From a virus, in IMG/VR virus record IMGVR_UViG_3300034375_008177, positions 1 to 22,208 of that record: a stretch of 22,208 nt of DNA; one strand, given 5' to 3'. Position numbers and translations under genes: made by a program. Below are positions 8,666-14,896 of this stretch, piece after piece. Under the pieces are notes generated by a model. It had not been told where the DNA came from and did not search any database. It worked only from the letters and a program-made list of their open reading frames with translations. Positions within the stretch are counted from its first letter, which is position 1, and the number at the start of each line of letters is the position of its first letter.

Positions 8666-8736
8666 CTTAATTCTTTTATTACGTTATTTAAAATCTAAAG
8701 CTCGTATCTGGATTGCCGTCCATACGGGCTTTTTTT
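8666..8736 (+). ncRNA. Putative short leader or small RNA
   Basis: If transcription starts about 7 nt after the -7 element, the RNA would be about 70 nt, carry no open frame of note and end at the strong hairpin-T7 terminator at 8700-8736. It could be a stand-alone small RNA or an attenuated leader for the genes from 8826. Boundaries are estimates. Confidence 0.4.
8700..8736 (+). terminator. Strong intrinsic terminator upstream of early genes
   Basis: The left arm GCTCGTATCTGGA (8700-8712) pairs with TCCATACGGGC (8719-8729), with one wobble and a two-base bulge, a loop of six, then seven T (8730-8736). Confidence 0.85.
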
Positions 8737-8760
8737 ATGCCCGAATGATACTTGCTCTTA

Positions 8761-8774
8761 TTAAACTTGTTTAA
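8761..8774. promoter_or_regulatory. 14-bp palindromic operator-like site, copy 1
   Basis: TTAAAC-TT-GTTTAA is a perfect inverted repeat. It ends 22 nt before a TATATTTG -7 element (8797-8804), thus at or beside the -33 region, and 51 nt before the ATG at 8826. A near-identical site with the same spacing occurs at 16990-17003. This arrangement fits a repressor or activator binding site. Confidence 0.5.
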
Positions 8775-8796
8775 CTAGATTTAAATATATGTGATA

Positions 8797-8804
8797 TATA
8801 TTTG
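8797..8804 (+). promoter_or_regulatory. -7 element of promoter for the gene at 8826
   Basis: TATATTTG matches TAnnTTTG. No clear TTG lies at the ideal -33 distance; that place abuts the palindromic site, as expected if a regulator controls it. Confidence 0.5.
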
Positions 8805-8825
8805 AATCATTATTTAAATAAAAAT

Positions 8826-8987
8826 ATGAAAGAAAAATTAGAAAGACTCATCTCCATCTTGGAAGAGATGGAGACTATGGTCGTAGACAAGAATATGTAT
8901 GACCAATTACTGTTCCTTGAAGAGGATTTAGATGACTTCTTTGAGGAACTTGATAACAAAATGTATTTCAAAATCTGCAAAAACTGA
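8826..8987 (+). CDS. Small acidic coiled-coil protein (53 aa)
   Basis: The frame can be extended to a TTG at 8802, but that TTG lies in the -7 element, so ATG 8826 (MKEKLERL) is preferred. It sits behind AATAAAAAT and gives 53 residues. The protein is a charged heptad-like helix (EKLERLISILEEMETMV) followed by a very acidic stretch (FLEEDLDDFFEELD). It begins an early operon, 2 nt before the winged-helix gene. An acidic small early protein could be a regulator or a DNA mimic, but nothing establishes this. Confidence 0.55.
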   Translation: MKEKLERLISILEEMETMVVDKNMYDQLLFLEEDLDDFFEELDNKMYFKICKN

Positions 8988-8989
8988 AC

Positions 8990-9346
8990 ATGAAACTTAA
9001 GAAAACATTTTCAGATAATATCTATGACTCGGAGTTAACAGACTCTGAGTTCAGGCTGTTGTCTGTAATAGACGATAATTTAGGCTTTGACGGCAAGTGC
9101 GAAGCCTCTGTCAAAGACTTCTGTGAATTATTAGACAGACGCCTAGCGCTTGTCTGGAGAGACATTAGAAGTTTAATAGAGAAAAAGTATATCGATACTG
9201 TTCACGAGCATGAACGGTCTAAATACTTCTTTCTAACTGATGATGTCAATGCCGATATTGACATCACAAAGACGGCCGAATATCAACGTATGTTGGACGA
9301 ACGGCCAGATTATTGTCCACATGATGATGTGGCGCACGATATTTAA
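8990..9346 (+). CDS. Winged-helix DNA-binding-like protein
   Basis: A 118-residue protein. Residues 13-75 (LTDSEFRLLSVIDDNLG, then ASVKDFCELLDRRLALVWRD, then IRSLIEKKYIDT) have the pattern of a winged helix: a recognition helix after a short helix, then a two-strand wing. Similar N-terminal domains occur in phage replication initiators and helix-turn-helix regulators of the replisome-organizer type. The C-terminal 40 residues are acidic and His/Asp-rich (DDVNADIDI, DDVAHDI). It precedes the replication genes and may be an early regulator or an initiator accessory. Moderate confidence in the fold, low in the function. Confidence 0.55.
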   Translation: MKLKKTFSDNIYDSELTDSEFRLLSVIDDNLGFDGKCEASVKDFCELLDRRLALVWRDIRSLIEKKYIDTVHEHERSKYFFLTDDVNADIDITKTAEYQRMLDERPDYCPHDDVAHDI

Positions 9347-9362
9347 TATGAAATAATTATTA

Positions 9363-9370
9363 TATATTTG
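9363..9370 (+). promoter_or_regulatory. -7 promoter element for the replication operon
   Basis: TATATTTG matches TAnnTTTG. A clear -33 TTG is lacking; the region upstream is T/A-rich. A structured leader and terminator follow before the ATG at 9484. Confidence 0.5.
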
Positions 9371-9376
9371 CATTGC

Positions 9377-9467
9377 CGACGACACGAACAAGTTGGTATC
9401 AGAAAACATATTTTTAGCTCTATTCCGAGGTAGTATTCGTGTCCTGCCTTGGTTTAGGGCTTTTTTT
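9377..9467 (+). ncRNA. Structured leader RNA with terminator
   Basis: The predicted leader of about 90 nt has a long-range pairing of GACACGAA (9381-9388) with TTCGTGTC (9436-9443), followed immediately by a hairpin (9446-9460) and seven T. The next gene starts only 16 nt later, so transcription of the replication operon would have to pass this terminator. Boundaries are approximate. Confidence 0.45.
9446..9467 (+). terminator. Intrinsic terminator in the leader of the replication operon
   Basis: GCCTT (9446-9450) pairs with AGGGC (9456-9460) with one wobble, loop GGTTT, then seven T (9461-9467). Confidence 0.6.
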
Positions 9468-9483
9468 ATCTAAAAAATTAAGC

Positions 9484-10449
9484 ATGAATACAGTAAAGTA
9501 TTTTGATGATGATGTAGCAAAAGATGTAGGTACGGATGCTGCTATAATATTGCATAATATTGAGTTTTGGCAAGTAAAAAACAAGGCTAATAAGAGAAAC
9601 TTTTATGATGGCAAATATTGGACTTATAACTCATTGGAAGCTTGGGGAAAACTATTTCCTTACCTAACTACATCAAAGATAAGAACGTGCCTGTCAAAAT
9701 TAAAGGGTGCTGGTTATGTTGTGACAGGTAATTATAATAAAAGTAATTATGACAGAACAACGTGGTACAGCTCTACCAGAAGCATAAGTAAAAATGCTCA
9801 ATCCCATCTGCTAGATTTAACAAATCAATCTGATAATAATGACTTACCTATACCAGATAATAAACCAGATAATAAACCATATAATAATATAGAAAAAGAA
9901 AAAAAGAAAAAAGATTCTCTTCCTTTAAATAAAGGTAAAGAAGAAGGTGCCATACACAAGATACCAGAAGGGCATAAACAATTCAAAGATGATGGTAGTG
10001 GACAAGGTATGGCAGAGAAGTTAAAGTTAGGTGAAGAGGTTAATGAGCTATTGAATTGGTGGCATAGCCAAATAAGCTTTAGAGAGAATGAGAATAATGT
10101 AAAGTATGTGATAAGTGCAATGGGTGATGAGTTTAGTGTAGGCGATATAAAAAAACTGGTTAATTTCATGCTCTCACATTCTGAGAAAGATTCGAATGGG
10201 TATAAGAGGCATAATATAGTACCATCCAGTTTGAGCAGGGATGAAGATTTGATATACAAATGGGCAGGAGAATACAAAAGTGTAAGAGGTGGAAGTTTAT
10301 CACAAACTAAAACAATTGATTATGATGCACAGAAGAGAAAAATAAATGACCAAGCTTGCAGAGAGGTTCATGGAATATCCTTAGACGAGTATGAAGCTAA
10401 TGAAGAAAAAGAAAGACAAGAAATGTTAAACCGTGAACCAGATTTTTAG
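9484..10449 (+). CDS. Phage replisome organizer / replication initiator-like protein
   Basis: A 321-residue protein from ATG 9484. A GTG at 9439 would also open the frame, but the 15 added codons would be read through the leader terminator, so it is rejected. Residues 1-90 (VAKDVGTDAAIILHNIEFWQ, YWTYNSLEAWGKLFPYLTTSKIRTCLSKLKGAGYV) have the character of the N-terminal winged helix in phage replisome organizers, followed by a low-complexity Asn/Lys/Asp linker (about 115-160). Residues about 195-270 (LLNWWHSQISFRENENN through YKWAGEYKSV) are helical, possibly a DnaD-like or helicase-loading part. It lies 3 nt before the primase-helicase gene, supporting a role in recruiting that enzyme to an origin. 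Confidence 0.6.
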   Translation: MNTVKYFDDDVAKDVGTDAAIILHNIEFWQVKNKANKRNFYDGKYWTYNSLEAWGKLFPYLTTSKIRTCLSKLKGAGYVVTGNYNKSNYDRTTWYSSTRSISKNAQSHLLDLTNQSDNNDLPIPDNKPDNKPYNNIEKEKKKKDSLPLNKGKEEGAIHKIPEGHKQFKDDGSGQGMAEKLKLGEEVNELLNWWHSQISFRENENNVKYVISAMGDEFSVGDIKKLVNFMLSHSEKDSNGYKRHNIVPSSLSRDEDLIYKWAGEYKSVRGGSLSQTKTIDYDAQKRKINDQACREVHGISLDEYEANEEKERQEMLNREPDF

Positions 10450-10452
10450 ATT

Positions 10453-12219
10453 ATGAAAGTTTTAGAATACAGCACAAAACAAGAATATAACTTACCTGTA
10501 GAAGGCAGAAAAGGGAATATAAAGCTAAGATGCCCAGTATGTGATGAGGCACGTTCAAACAAGACAGACAAATCATTATCTTTTAATGTTGATGATGAGG
10601 TAGGTCATTGTCATTATTGTGAGGCATCATTTTACAGGCAGAAGCATAAGCTATTCCAGAGGAAAGTATATGTGGTTCCGGAAAGAAAAAACAAAACAAA
10701 GCTTTCCGATAAGGCATTAGCTTATTTTAAGAGTAGAGGTATATCGGAGAAGACACTTGAAAAAACAGGCGTTTATTCTTCATTTGAATTTATGCCGCAG
10801 ACCGGGAAAGAAGAAAGTGTTATTTGCTTTCCATACATACGTGATGATGAACTTGTCAACATTAAGTATAGAGATGGAAGGAAGAACTTCAAATTGGTTA
10901 GAGGTGCTGAAAAAATTCTATACAACATTAATGCCCTTAAAGACCACGATGAAATTTATATTGTAGAGGGTGAAATAGACGCTTTAACTTTTATTGAAGC
11001 AGGCATAGAAAATGTAGTTTCTGTACCAAATGGAGCAAATAAGAATTTAGATTACCTCGTAATTGACGATTTAAGGCACCATACCTTCGTTCTAAGCGTA
11101 GATAATGATAAAAGTGGTTATATACTAAGGAATGAACTTTTACGTCGCTTAGAGGCCGAAAAGTGCAAGTTGTTAGATTTTGGTGTTCATAAGGATGCGA
11201 ATGGGTTTTTTGTTGCTGAAGGGAAAAGGGAGTTTTTGAATCACTTAAAGACGGCAAAGGATGCGCCTGTTGATGGTTCCATTACCGCTTTTGATAGAGA
11301 GAATGAGATTTTAGATTTGTACATGAATGGTTTAAAAAACGGTCATAAAATAGATAGTTCATTAGATGAAATTATAACATGGGAAACTGGCAGGCTTGCT
11401 ATCGTGACTGGTGTTCCGGGAAATGGAAAATCTCAATTCGTTGAGTGGTTGGCAGCAAAATTAAATATAGAACACGAATGGAAGGTTAGTTATTTCTCAC
11501 CTGAGAGGAATCCTATGGAGCTGCATTTTTCATTGATAGCTTCATTGTTGTCGGGCAAAACTTTTTCAAGTAAGTATATATCTGGTCCAGAATTTGCTTA
11601 CACTTTCGGCCATATATCAAAAAATTTCTTTTGGGTAGATAGTGATGACATATATGATGTGGATAAGGTGTTGGAAGTTGCAGAGCTTCATGTGAGGAAA
11701 TACGGAATAAGAACATTGGTGCTAGACCCTTACAATTGTTTTGACCATTCAATTGGTAATCGCTCTGAGACTGATTATATAGGTTTATTCCTTGACAAGC
11801 TTAGGCGGTTTGCAAAAAAACATAGTATACTTGTTGTGCTTGTAGCTCATCCACGAAAAATGAGAAAAAACGATACAGGTAATTATGATGTGCCTAGTTT
11901 GTATGACATCTCAGGGAGTAGTAATTTTTTTAATAAAGCTGATTATGGCATATGCGTTCACTTGGATTATGTGGATGGGGACAAGAGTCAAATCGTTCAG
12001 ATATATATACAGAAGGTAAAGCATTTACATCTAGGTAAGATGGGGCTTGTTAAGTTTGTTTATAATCTAGTGAATGGCAGATATGAAGAAATGCAAGGTG
12101 TAACGGTGATGGGCCAGTTTGATGATTATAGTGTGGATGGGCATAAATTTAATATATCGTCATGGCTTAAATTGCCGTTTGAAAATGATAAAAAAAGAGA
12201 TAAAAATCCAATATTTTAA
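10453..12219 (+). CDS. Fused DNA primase-helicase, T7 gp4-like
   Basis: A 588-residue bifunctional replication enzyme. An N-terminal zinc-binding domain has Cys27, Cys30, Cys53 and Cys56. A TOPRIM primase core has the acidic motif IVEGEIDAL (Glu172) and the metal-binding Asp217-Asn-Asp219. A RecA-like SF4 (DnaB-type) helicase has Walker A GVPGNGKS (320-327), Walker B LVLDPYN (Asp425) and VLVAHPRKM with His466. It would unwind the phage fork and make primers. The DnaB-type intervening helical domain is short, as in T7 gp4 and Twinkle-like proteins. No separate DNA polymerase gene is seen in this window. Confidence 0.9.
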   Translation: MKVLEYSTKQEYNLPVEGRKGNIKLRCPVCDEARSNKTDKSLSFNVDDEVGHCHYCEASFYRQKHKLFQRKVYVVPERKNKTKLSDKALAYFKSRGISEKTLEKTGVYSSFEFMPQTGKEESVICFPYIRDDELVNIKYRDGRKNFKLVRGAEKILYNINALKDHDEIYIVEGEIDALTFIEAGIENVVSVPNGANKNLDYLVIDDLRHHTFVLSVDNDKSGYILRNELLRRLEAEKCKLLDFGVHKDANGFFVAEGKREFLNHLKTAKDAPVDGSITAFDRENEILDLYMNGLKNGHKIDSSLDEIITWETGRLAIVTGVPGNGKSQFVEWLAAKLNIEHEWKVSYFSPERNPMELHFSLIASLLSGKTFSSKYISGPEFAYTFGHISKNFFWVDSDDIYDVDKVLEVAELHVRKYGIRTLVLDPYNCFDHSIGNRSETDYIGLFLDKLRRFAKKHSILVVLVAHPRKMRKNDTGNYDVPSLYDISGSSNFFNKADYGICVHLDYVDGDKSQIVQIYIQKVKHLHLGKMGLVKFVYNLVNGRYEEMQGVTVMGQFDDYSVDGHKFNISSWLKLPFENDKKRDKNPIF

Positions 12220-12221
12220 TT

Positions 12222-12440
12222 ATGATACAAGACCCGAATGTTGAACAATATGTTCAAAAACGAATAGAACCTTTACAGGAACAGATAAAAGAGCTGCAAG
12301 CCTCAATGTTTAGACTAATGCAAGCCAATAATTTGCATTTACAAAATGTTAGGCTTTCGTTTTTAGAAGAGGTTACGAAAAAATGGGGCGAAAGTGATAT
12401 TGTTGAATTTGATGAATGGCTTTACGCCCAAAAAAAATGA
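12222..12440 (+). CDS. Small coiled-coil protein (72 aa)
   Basis: It starts 2 nt after the primase-helicase stop. The residues form a long amphipathic helix (VQKRIEPLQEQIKELQASMFRLMQ), then a charged C-terminal part with WGESDIVEFDEWLYAQ. It is probably an oligomeric accessory of replication by position, but no family is recognised. Its stop lies only a few bases before the first attC-like palindrome. Confidence 0.55.
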   Translation: MIQDPNVEQYVQKRIEPLQEQIKELQASMFRLMQANNLHLQNVRLSFLEEVTKKWGESDIVEFDEWLYAQKK

Positions 12441-12443
12441 AAC

Positions 12444-12491
12444 ATAACGTTGAATGTAAACCACGTTTTAATGTGGTTTAAATAGTGTTAT
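12444..12491 (+). repeat. attC-like palindrome, site 1
   Basis: The outer arms ATAAC (12444-12448) and GTTAT (12487-12491) are complementary. The inner arms TAAACCAC (12457-12464) and GTGGTTTA (12473-12480) are perfectly complementary, and the loop is GTTTTAAT. The spacers between arms are unequal. This R''-L''-loop-L'-R' plan with terminal AAC/GTT is that of integron attC sites. There is no T run, so it is not a terminator. Confidence 0.6.
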
Positions 12492-13083
12492 AGGTATTTA
12501 ATTATTTGATTTATGAGAAAATGTATAAAATGTGGGGAAGTAAAGCCATTATCGGAGTTTTGTAAAACAGGTTTTAAAAGTGATGGTAGCCAAAGATATA
12601 AAAGCCAATGTAAAGTCTGCTATAATTCTAATTGGAAATATAGACTTATGAGTACATTGACAAGCAGGGAAAGTAAAAGAGTTATGTCAGATGGTCGTGA
12701 AAGAAAATGTTTGAGTAGAGATAAAGGTATAAACGGTGCGTTTTTGGAAAGTTTGAAAAAAGAGCAAAAAGGAATGTGTTATTGGTTAAATATACCTATA
12801 GATTTTACAATGAAAGATAAATTACGAAAACCAAGTTTAGATAGGCTAGATAATAGTAAAGGTTACGAAATAGGGAACGTTGTTTTGACTACGGTTTTTG
12901 CTAATACAGGTAGGAGAGATGCTACAATAAAAGAGATGAAAGGTTTTGTAGATGATTACCTATAACGGAAAAGCGTATGAGCAGTGGCGAATTACCCGCA
13001 GAAACTTAATTAAAAGAACGAAAGTATGAATAACGAAATAACTATCATAGATGCACTAAAACCGCCATTGCTTATACGCAGTG
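12488..13083 (+). mobile_element. Putative integron-like cassette with HNH-like gene
   Basis: The first bases at the left boundary, GTTATAGGTA (12487-12496), are perfectly complementary (10/10) to TACCTATAAC (12957-12966), which opens the palindrome closing the segment. In integrons this arises because a circular cassette holds both halves of its own attC site. The segment carries one gene that begins 25 nt after the boundary and whose stop codon lies inside the attC-like core. Confidence 0.6.
12513..12965 (+). CDS. HNH-like (His-Me finger) nuclease with N-terminal zinc finger
   Basis: A 150-residue protein. The N-terminus holds two CxxC pairs (CIKC at 4-7, CKVC near 33-36) forming a likely zinc finger, as in many phage HNH proteins. 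The C-terminal half has the pattern PSLDRLDNSKGYEIGNV followed by an Asn (VFANTGR), typical of a subset of HNH nucleases with the SLDRID-KGY-N signature. The classical first His of HNH is not clear, and the usual CxxTG motif is altered (CYWLNIPIDF), so activity is uncertain. It probably nicks or cuts DNA. It sits alone in a cassette-like segment; its TAA overlaps the R''-like core of the closing palindrome. Confidence 0.7.
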   Translation: MRKCIKCGEVKPLSEFCKTGFKSDGSQRYKSQCKVCYNSNWKYRLMSTLTSRESKRVMSDGRERKCLSRDKGINGAFLESLKKEQKGMCYWLNIPIDFTMKDKLRKPSLDRLDNSKGYEIGNVVLTTVFANTGRRDATIKEMKGFVDDYL

Positions 13084-13092
13084 TTAGTGGCA
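12957..13092 (+). repeat. attC-like palindrome, site 1b (long type)
   Basis: AAC at 12964-12966 and GTT at 13083-13085 bound an inverted repeat. The 17-nt arm 12973-12989 (GCGTATGAGCAGTGGCG) pairs with 13063-13079 (CGCCATTGCTTATACGC) by 15 Watson-Crick and two G-T pairs. The centre of 73 nt is unpaired in this simple reading. The total of about 120 nt is within the known length range of attC sites. It contains the apparent start codon of the downstream methyltransferase. Confidence 0.6.
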
Positions 13093-13694
13093 GTGCTTTC
13101 TACTTACTTATTAATGGCGATTCTCAAAGTGTGATGGCAAAGAACGATTTAGATTTTGATGCTATAATCACAGACCCACCTTACGGATTGAAAAAAGAAC
13201 TTAAAAGGGGTTGGCACGGAAACAACGGGAAAACAAAATTCCACGCAGAAAACAGTTGGGATGAAAAACTAAATTCGTTTGTTGAAAATTTGACAACACA
13301 AAAAGACCAAATAATAATGTGGGGTGGAAACTTTTATAATTTACCACCAACAGATAGTTGGATGATTTGGGATAAACTGCAAGACAATAGAGGTAGTGAT
13401 GCGGAAATGGCCTGGAGTAAATTAAAAAAGCGTGGATGCAGAGTTTTTAGAATGAGTAGAATTGATGCTTATTTCAACAAACGAATTTTTCCAAAAGAAC
13501 ACCCAACTGAAAAACCAATACAACTAATGGAATTTTGTGTGAATAAGACCACAGGTGTAGTGATAGACCCTTTTATGGGAGTAGGTAGCACAGGGTTGGC
13601 TTGTGTAAATCTAAATCGTTCTTTTATAGGGATTGAGAAGGATGAAAATTATTACGACATTGCTGTTCGGAGGATTTCACAGCATTGCCACTAA
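13026..13694 (+). CDS. DNA methyltransferase (N6-adenine or N4-cytosine type)
   Basis: A 222-residue amino-methyltransferase. The catalytic DPPY (50-53) precedes the target region, and the SAM-binding motif DPFMGVGSTG (181-190) lies near the C-terminus with HPTEKP (159-164) before it. This order (IV before I) is that of the beta-type N6_N4 class that methylates adenine N6 or cytosine N4. No restriction partner is adjacent unless the HNH-like gene serves. The first 19 codons lie in the upstream attC-like palindrome, and no ATG/GTG/TTG exists in frame inside its own cassette before the conserved LLINGDS region, so translation seems to start in the attC loop. The TAA stop lies inside the R''-like core of site 2. 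Confidence 0.85.
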   Translation: MNNEITIIDALKPPLLIRSVSGSAFYLLINGDSQSVMAKNDLDFDAIITDPPYGLKKELKRGWHGNNGKTKFHAENSWDEKLNSFVENLTTQKDQIIMWGGNFYNLPPTDSWMIWDKLQDNRGSDAEMAWSKLKKRGCRVFRMSRIDAYFNKRIFPKEHPTEKPIQLMEFCVNKTTGVVIDPFMGVGSTGLACVNLNRSFIGIEKDENYYDIAVRRISQHCH

Positions 13695-13734
13695 CGCCCA
13701 TATAAGAACCGTTTTAATGGTTTCTTATATATTG
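13084..13734 (+). mobile_element. Putative integron-like cassette with methyltransferase
   Basis: The left boundary GTTAGTGGCA (13083-13092) is perfectly complementary to TGCCACTAAC (13686-13695), which opens the closing palindrome site 2. The segment is one gene long, with almost no non-coding DNA, as is usual for cassettes. Confidence 0.6.
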
Positions 13735-13737
13735 TTA
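13692..13737 (+). repeat. attC-like palindrome, site 2 (40 nt shared with site 5)
   Basis: The outer arms are TAAC/GTTA. The inner arm ATATAAGAACC (13700-13710) pairs with GGTTTCTTATAT (13719-13730) with one bulged T, around loop GTTTTAAT. Positions 13693-13732 are identical to 21683-21722. The bulged base is reminiscent of the extrahelical bases that guide strand choice in attC sites. Confidence 0.6.
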
Positions 13738-13754
13738 ATAATAACATCATAAAT

Positions 13755-13859
13755 ATGAGAGAATGCAATAAATGTAACCGGCTTTTTGTTGAATCTATAT
13801 TCTGCCTATGGTGTGGAAGCTCTGATGTGGAAGAAGTTTCTGATGAGCTGCCTTTTTGA
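13755..13859 (+). CDS. 34-aa zinc-ribbon microprotein with SSB-like C-terminal tail
   Basis: ATG 13755 opens a 34-residue frame with two CxxC pairs, CNKC (4-7) and CLWC (17-20), a compact zinc-ribbon pattern. An acidic tail follows, ending DVEEVSDELPF. The acidic stretch ending in LPF at the C-terminus matches the tail of bacterial SSB, which docks many replication and repair proteins; the SSB encoded here (15720) ends NDLPF. The tail suggests binding to SSB partners or competition with SSB. It begins 17 nt after attC-like site 2. Very small, but the double CxxC and the tail argue for a real gene. Confidence 0.6.
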   Translation: MRECNKCNRLFVESIFCLWCGSSDVEEVSDELPF

Positions 13860-13904
13860 TAAATTAAAAAAAAATAAACCATAAACAAAAATCCCTTTTT
13901 TAAC

Positions 13905-14204
13905 ATGATTGGAATTAAAGAAAAACAAATAAGGCTCCGAGATACAAACCCGGAAGGATTCAAGGAGTTAGCAACAAATCTAAAATCTAAACTAGGATTG
14001 ATTGTCGATGAAGATGCTATTAAAAATGAAGTCTATTACAGGCAGCTTTATAAGGAAAGGTATTGCGAATGGCTTGATCATCAGTTTAGGTTGAGTAATG
14101 AACAGAGGCGTTTTGCGAAGTCATTACCAAGACATAAGGTTGATGCTTATGTTGCTTCTTGCGTGAAAAGAAGGGAAGATTATTTTAATAAATTCACAAA
14201 ATAA
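13905..14204 (+). CDS. Unknown small basic helical protein (99 aa)
   Basis: A 99-residue protein with many Lys, Arg and Glu. The sequence is predicted helical, with conserved-looking aromatic stretches (VYYRQLYKERYCEWLDHQF). There is no signal, no metal motif and no catalytic motif. It is placed just before the leader of the recombination genes. I do not recognise it. It could be a DNA-binding accessory, by charge and location only. Confidence 0.5.
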   Translation: MIGIKEKQIRLRDTNPEGFKELATNLKSKLGLIVDEDAIKNEVYYRQLYKERYCEWLDHQFRLSNEQRRFAKSLPRHKVDAYVASCVKRREDYFNKFTK

Positions 14205-14238
14205 TATTCAAAAAATGTTTTTATTATTCAAAAACTTA

Positions 14239-14246
14239 TATATTTG
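14239..14246 (+). promoter_or_regulatory. -7 promoter element for the recombination operon
   Basis: TATATTTG matches TAnnTTTG. The -33 region is T-rich (ATGTTTTTATT) without an exact TTG. It lies 113 nt before the annealing-protein-like gene, with a structured leader in between. Confidence 0.5.
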
Positions 14247-14252
14247 TACTCG

Positions 14253-14341
14253 AGCGATTTTGCTCATTCAACTTAAAGAAGTTGATAGTCTTTCTATTTT
14301 CGGTATAGGCGATTCAAAAAGTTGATCCGCCTATATTTTTT
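14253..14341 (+). ncRNA. Structured leader RNA with three hairpins
   Basis: Three successive hairpins: GAGC/GCTC (14252-14255 with 14262-14265), TCAACTT/AAGTTGA (14268-14274 with 14279-14285, loop AAAG), and the terminator TATAGGCG/CGCCTATA (14304-14311 with 14328-14335). The terminator loop repeats AAGTTGA (14319-14325), so the 5' TCAACTT could pair with either copy. Boundaries are estimates. Confidence 0.45.
14304..14341 (+). terminator. Intrinsic terminator before the recombination genes
   Basis: A perfect 8-bp stem TATAGGCG/CGCCTATA with a 16-nt loop is followed by six T (14336-14341). The next ATG is 18 nt downstream. Confidence 0.75.
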
Positions 14342-14359
14342 AAAAACAAAAAACAAACT

Positions 14360-14896
14360 ATGAAATTAAAAACCATTTCTATTAAAGGTAACGAGTATGT
14401 TACTGTAAATGAACGTGTAAAAGCGTTCAGGTCAAACCATCCGGAGCATTCGCTCATTACGGAGTTGATAAATGCTGACGCTGAATCATGTCTTTTTAAA
14501 GCGTCAATACTAGACAAAACTGGCCGAGTCATAGCCACAGGCTATGCTCATGAATTAAAGGCGTCTTCTTATATAAATAAGACATCTTATATTGAGAATT
14601 GTGAGACGTCAGCGATTGGACGTGCTTTAGGCTCTTTCGGCATCGGCATAGACTCCTCATACGCTACAGCTGATGAGGTTATCAATGCTATTAATCAGCA
14701 ACAGAATGGATTAAAGGCTACAGAAAGGACTGGTACTATAGATTCAAAAATACTACAGAAATACAATGAGGAAATTAATGAACTTACATCACTAGAGGAG
14801 CTTAAAGATTATTACAATATCTTACCTGCCGAATATCAAAGGCACGTACAGATAAAGTCTATCTTCTCATCTAGAAAAGCTGAAATCAATGGATAA
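14360..14896 (+). CDS. Erf/annealing-protein-like ssDNA recombination protein
   Basis: A 178-residue protein. The core has VNERVKAFRSNHPEHSLITEL, then ILDKTGRVIATGYAHEL, then YIENCETSAIGRALGSFGIG with DSSYATADEV. The ENCETSAIGRAL-GxG-ADEV pattern recurs in phage single-strand-binding and annealing proteins of the ERF/Rad52-like type. The last 50 residues are a charged helical tail. It overlaps the exonuclease gene by eight nt, which supports a beta/exo-type pair for single-strand annealing recombination. The family assignment rests on the motif and the partner. Confidence 0.65.
   Translation: MKLKTISIKGNEYVTVNERVKAFRSNHPEHSLITELINADAESCLFKASILDKTGRVIATGYAHELKASSYINKTSYIENCETSAIGRALGSFGIGIDSSYATADEVINAINQQQNGLKATERTGTIDSKILQKYNEEINELTSLEELKDYYNILPAEYQRHVQIKSIFSSRKAEING

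Noticed and set aside
9439-9483. GTG start extending the replication initiator gene upstream
   Set aside because: The added codons would be translated through the leader terminator; ATG 9484 has a normal A-rich leader.
13026-13694. Complete restriction-modification system with the HNH-like gene at 12513
   Set aside because: The two genes are adjacent, but each has its own cassette-like borders, and the HNH-like protein lacks a clear catalytic His. Pairing is not supported.
13692-13737. Palindromes read as intrinsic terminators
   Set aside because: The stems are not followed by T runs, and their outer cores pair with distant sequences, which terminators do not explain.
12444-13737. CRISPR array
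   Set aside because: The repeats are few, palindromic, of differing sequence and separated by whole genes, not by short spacers.
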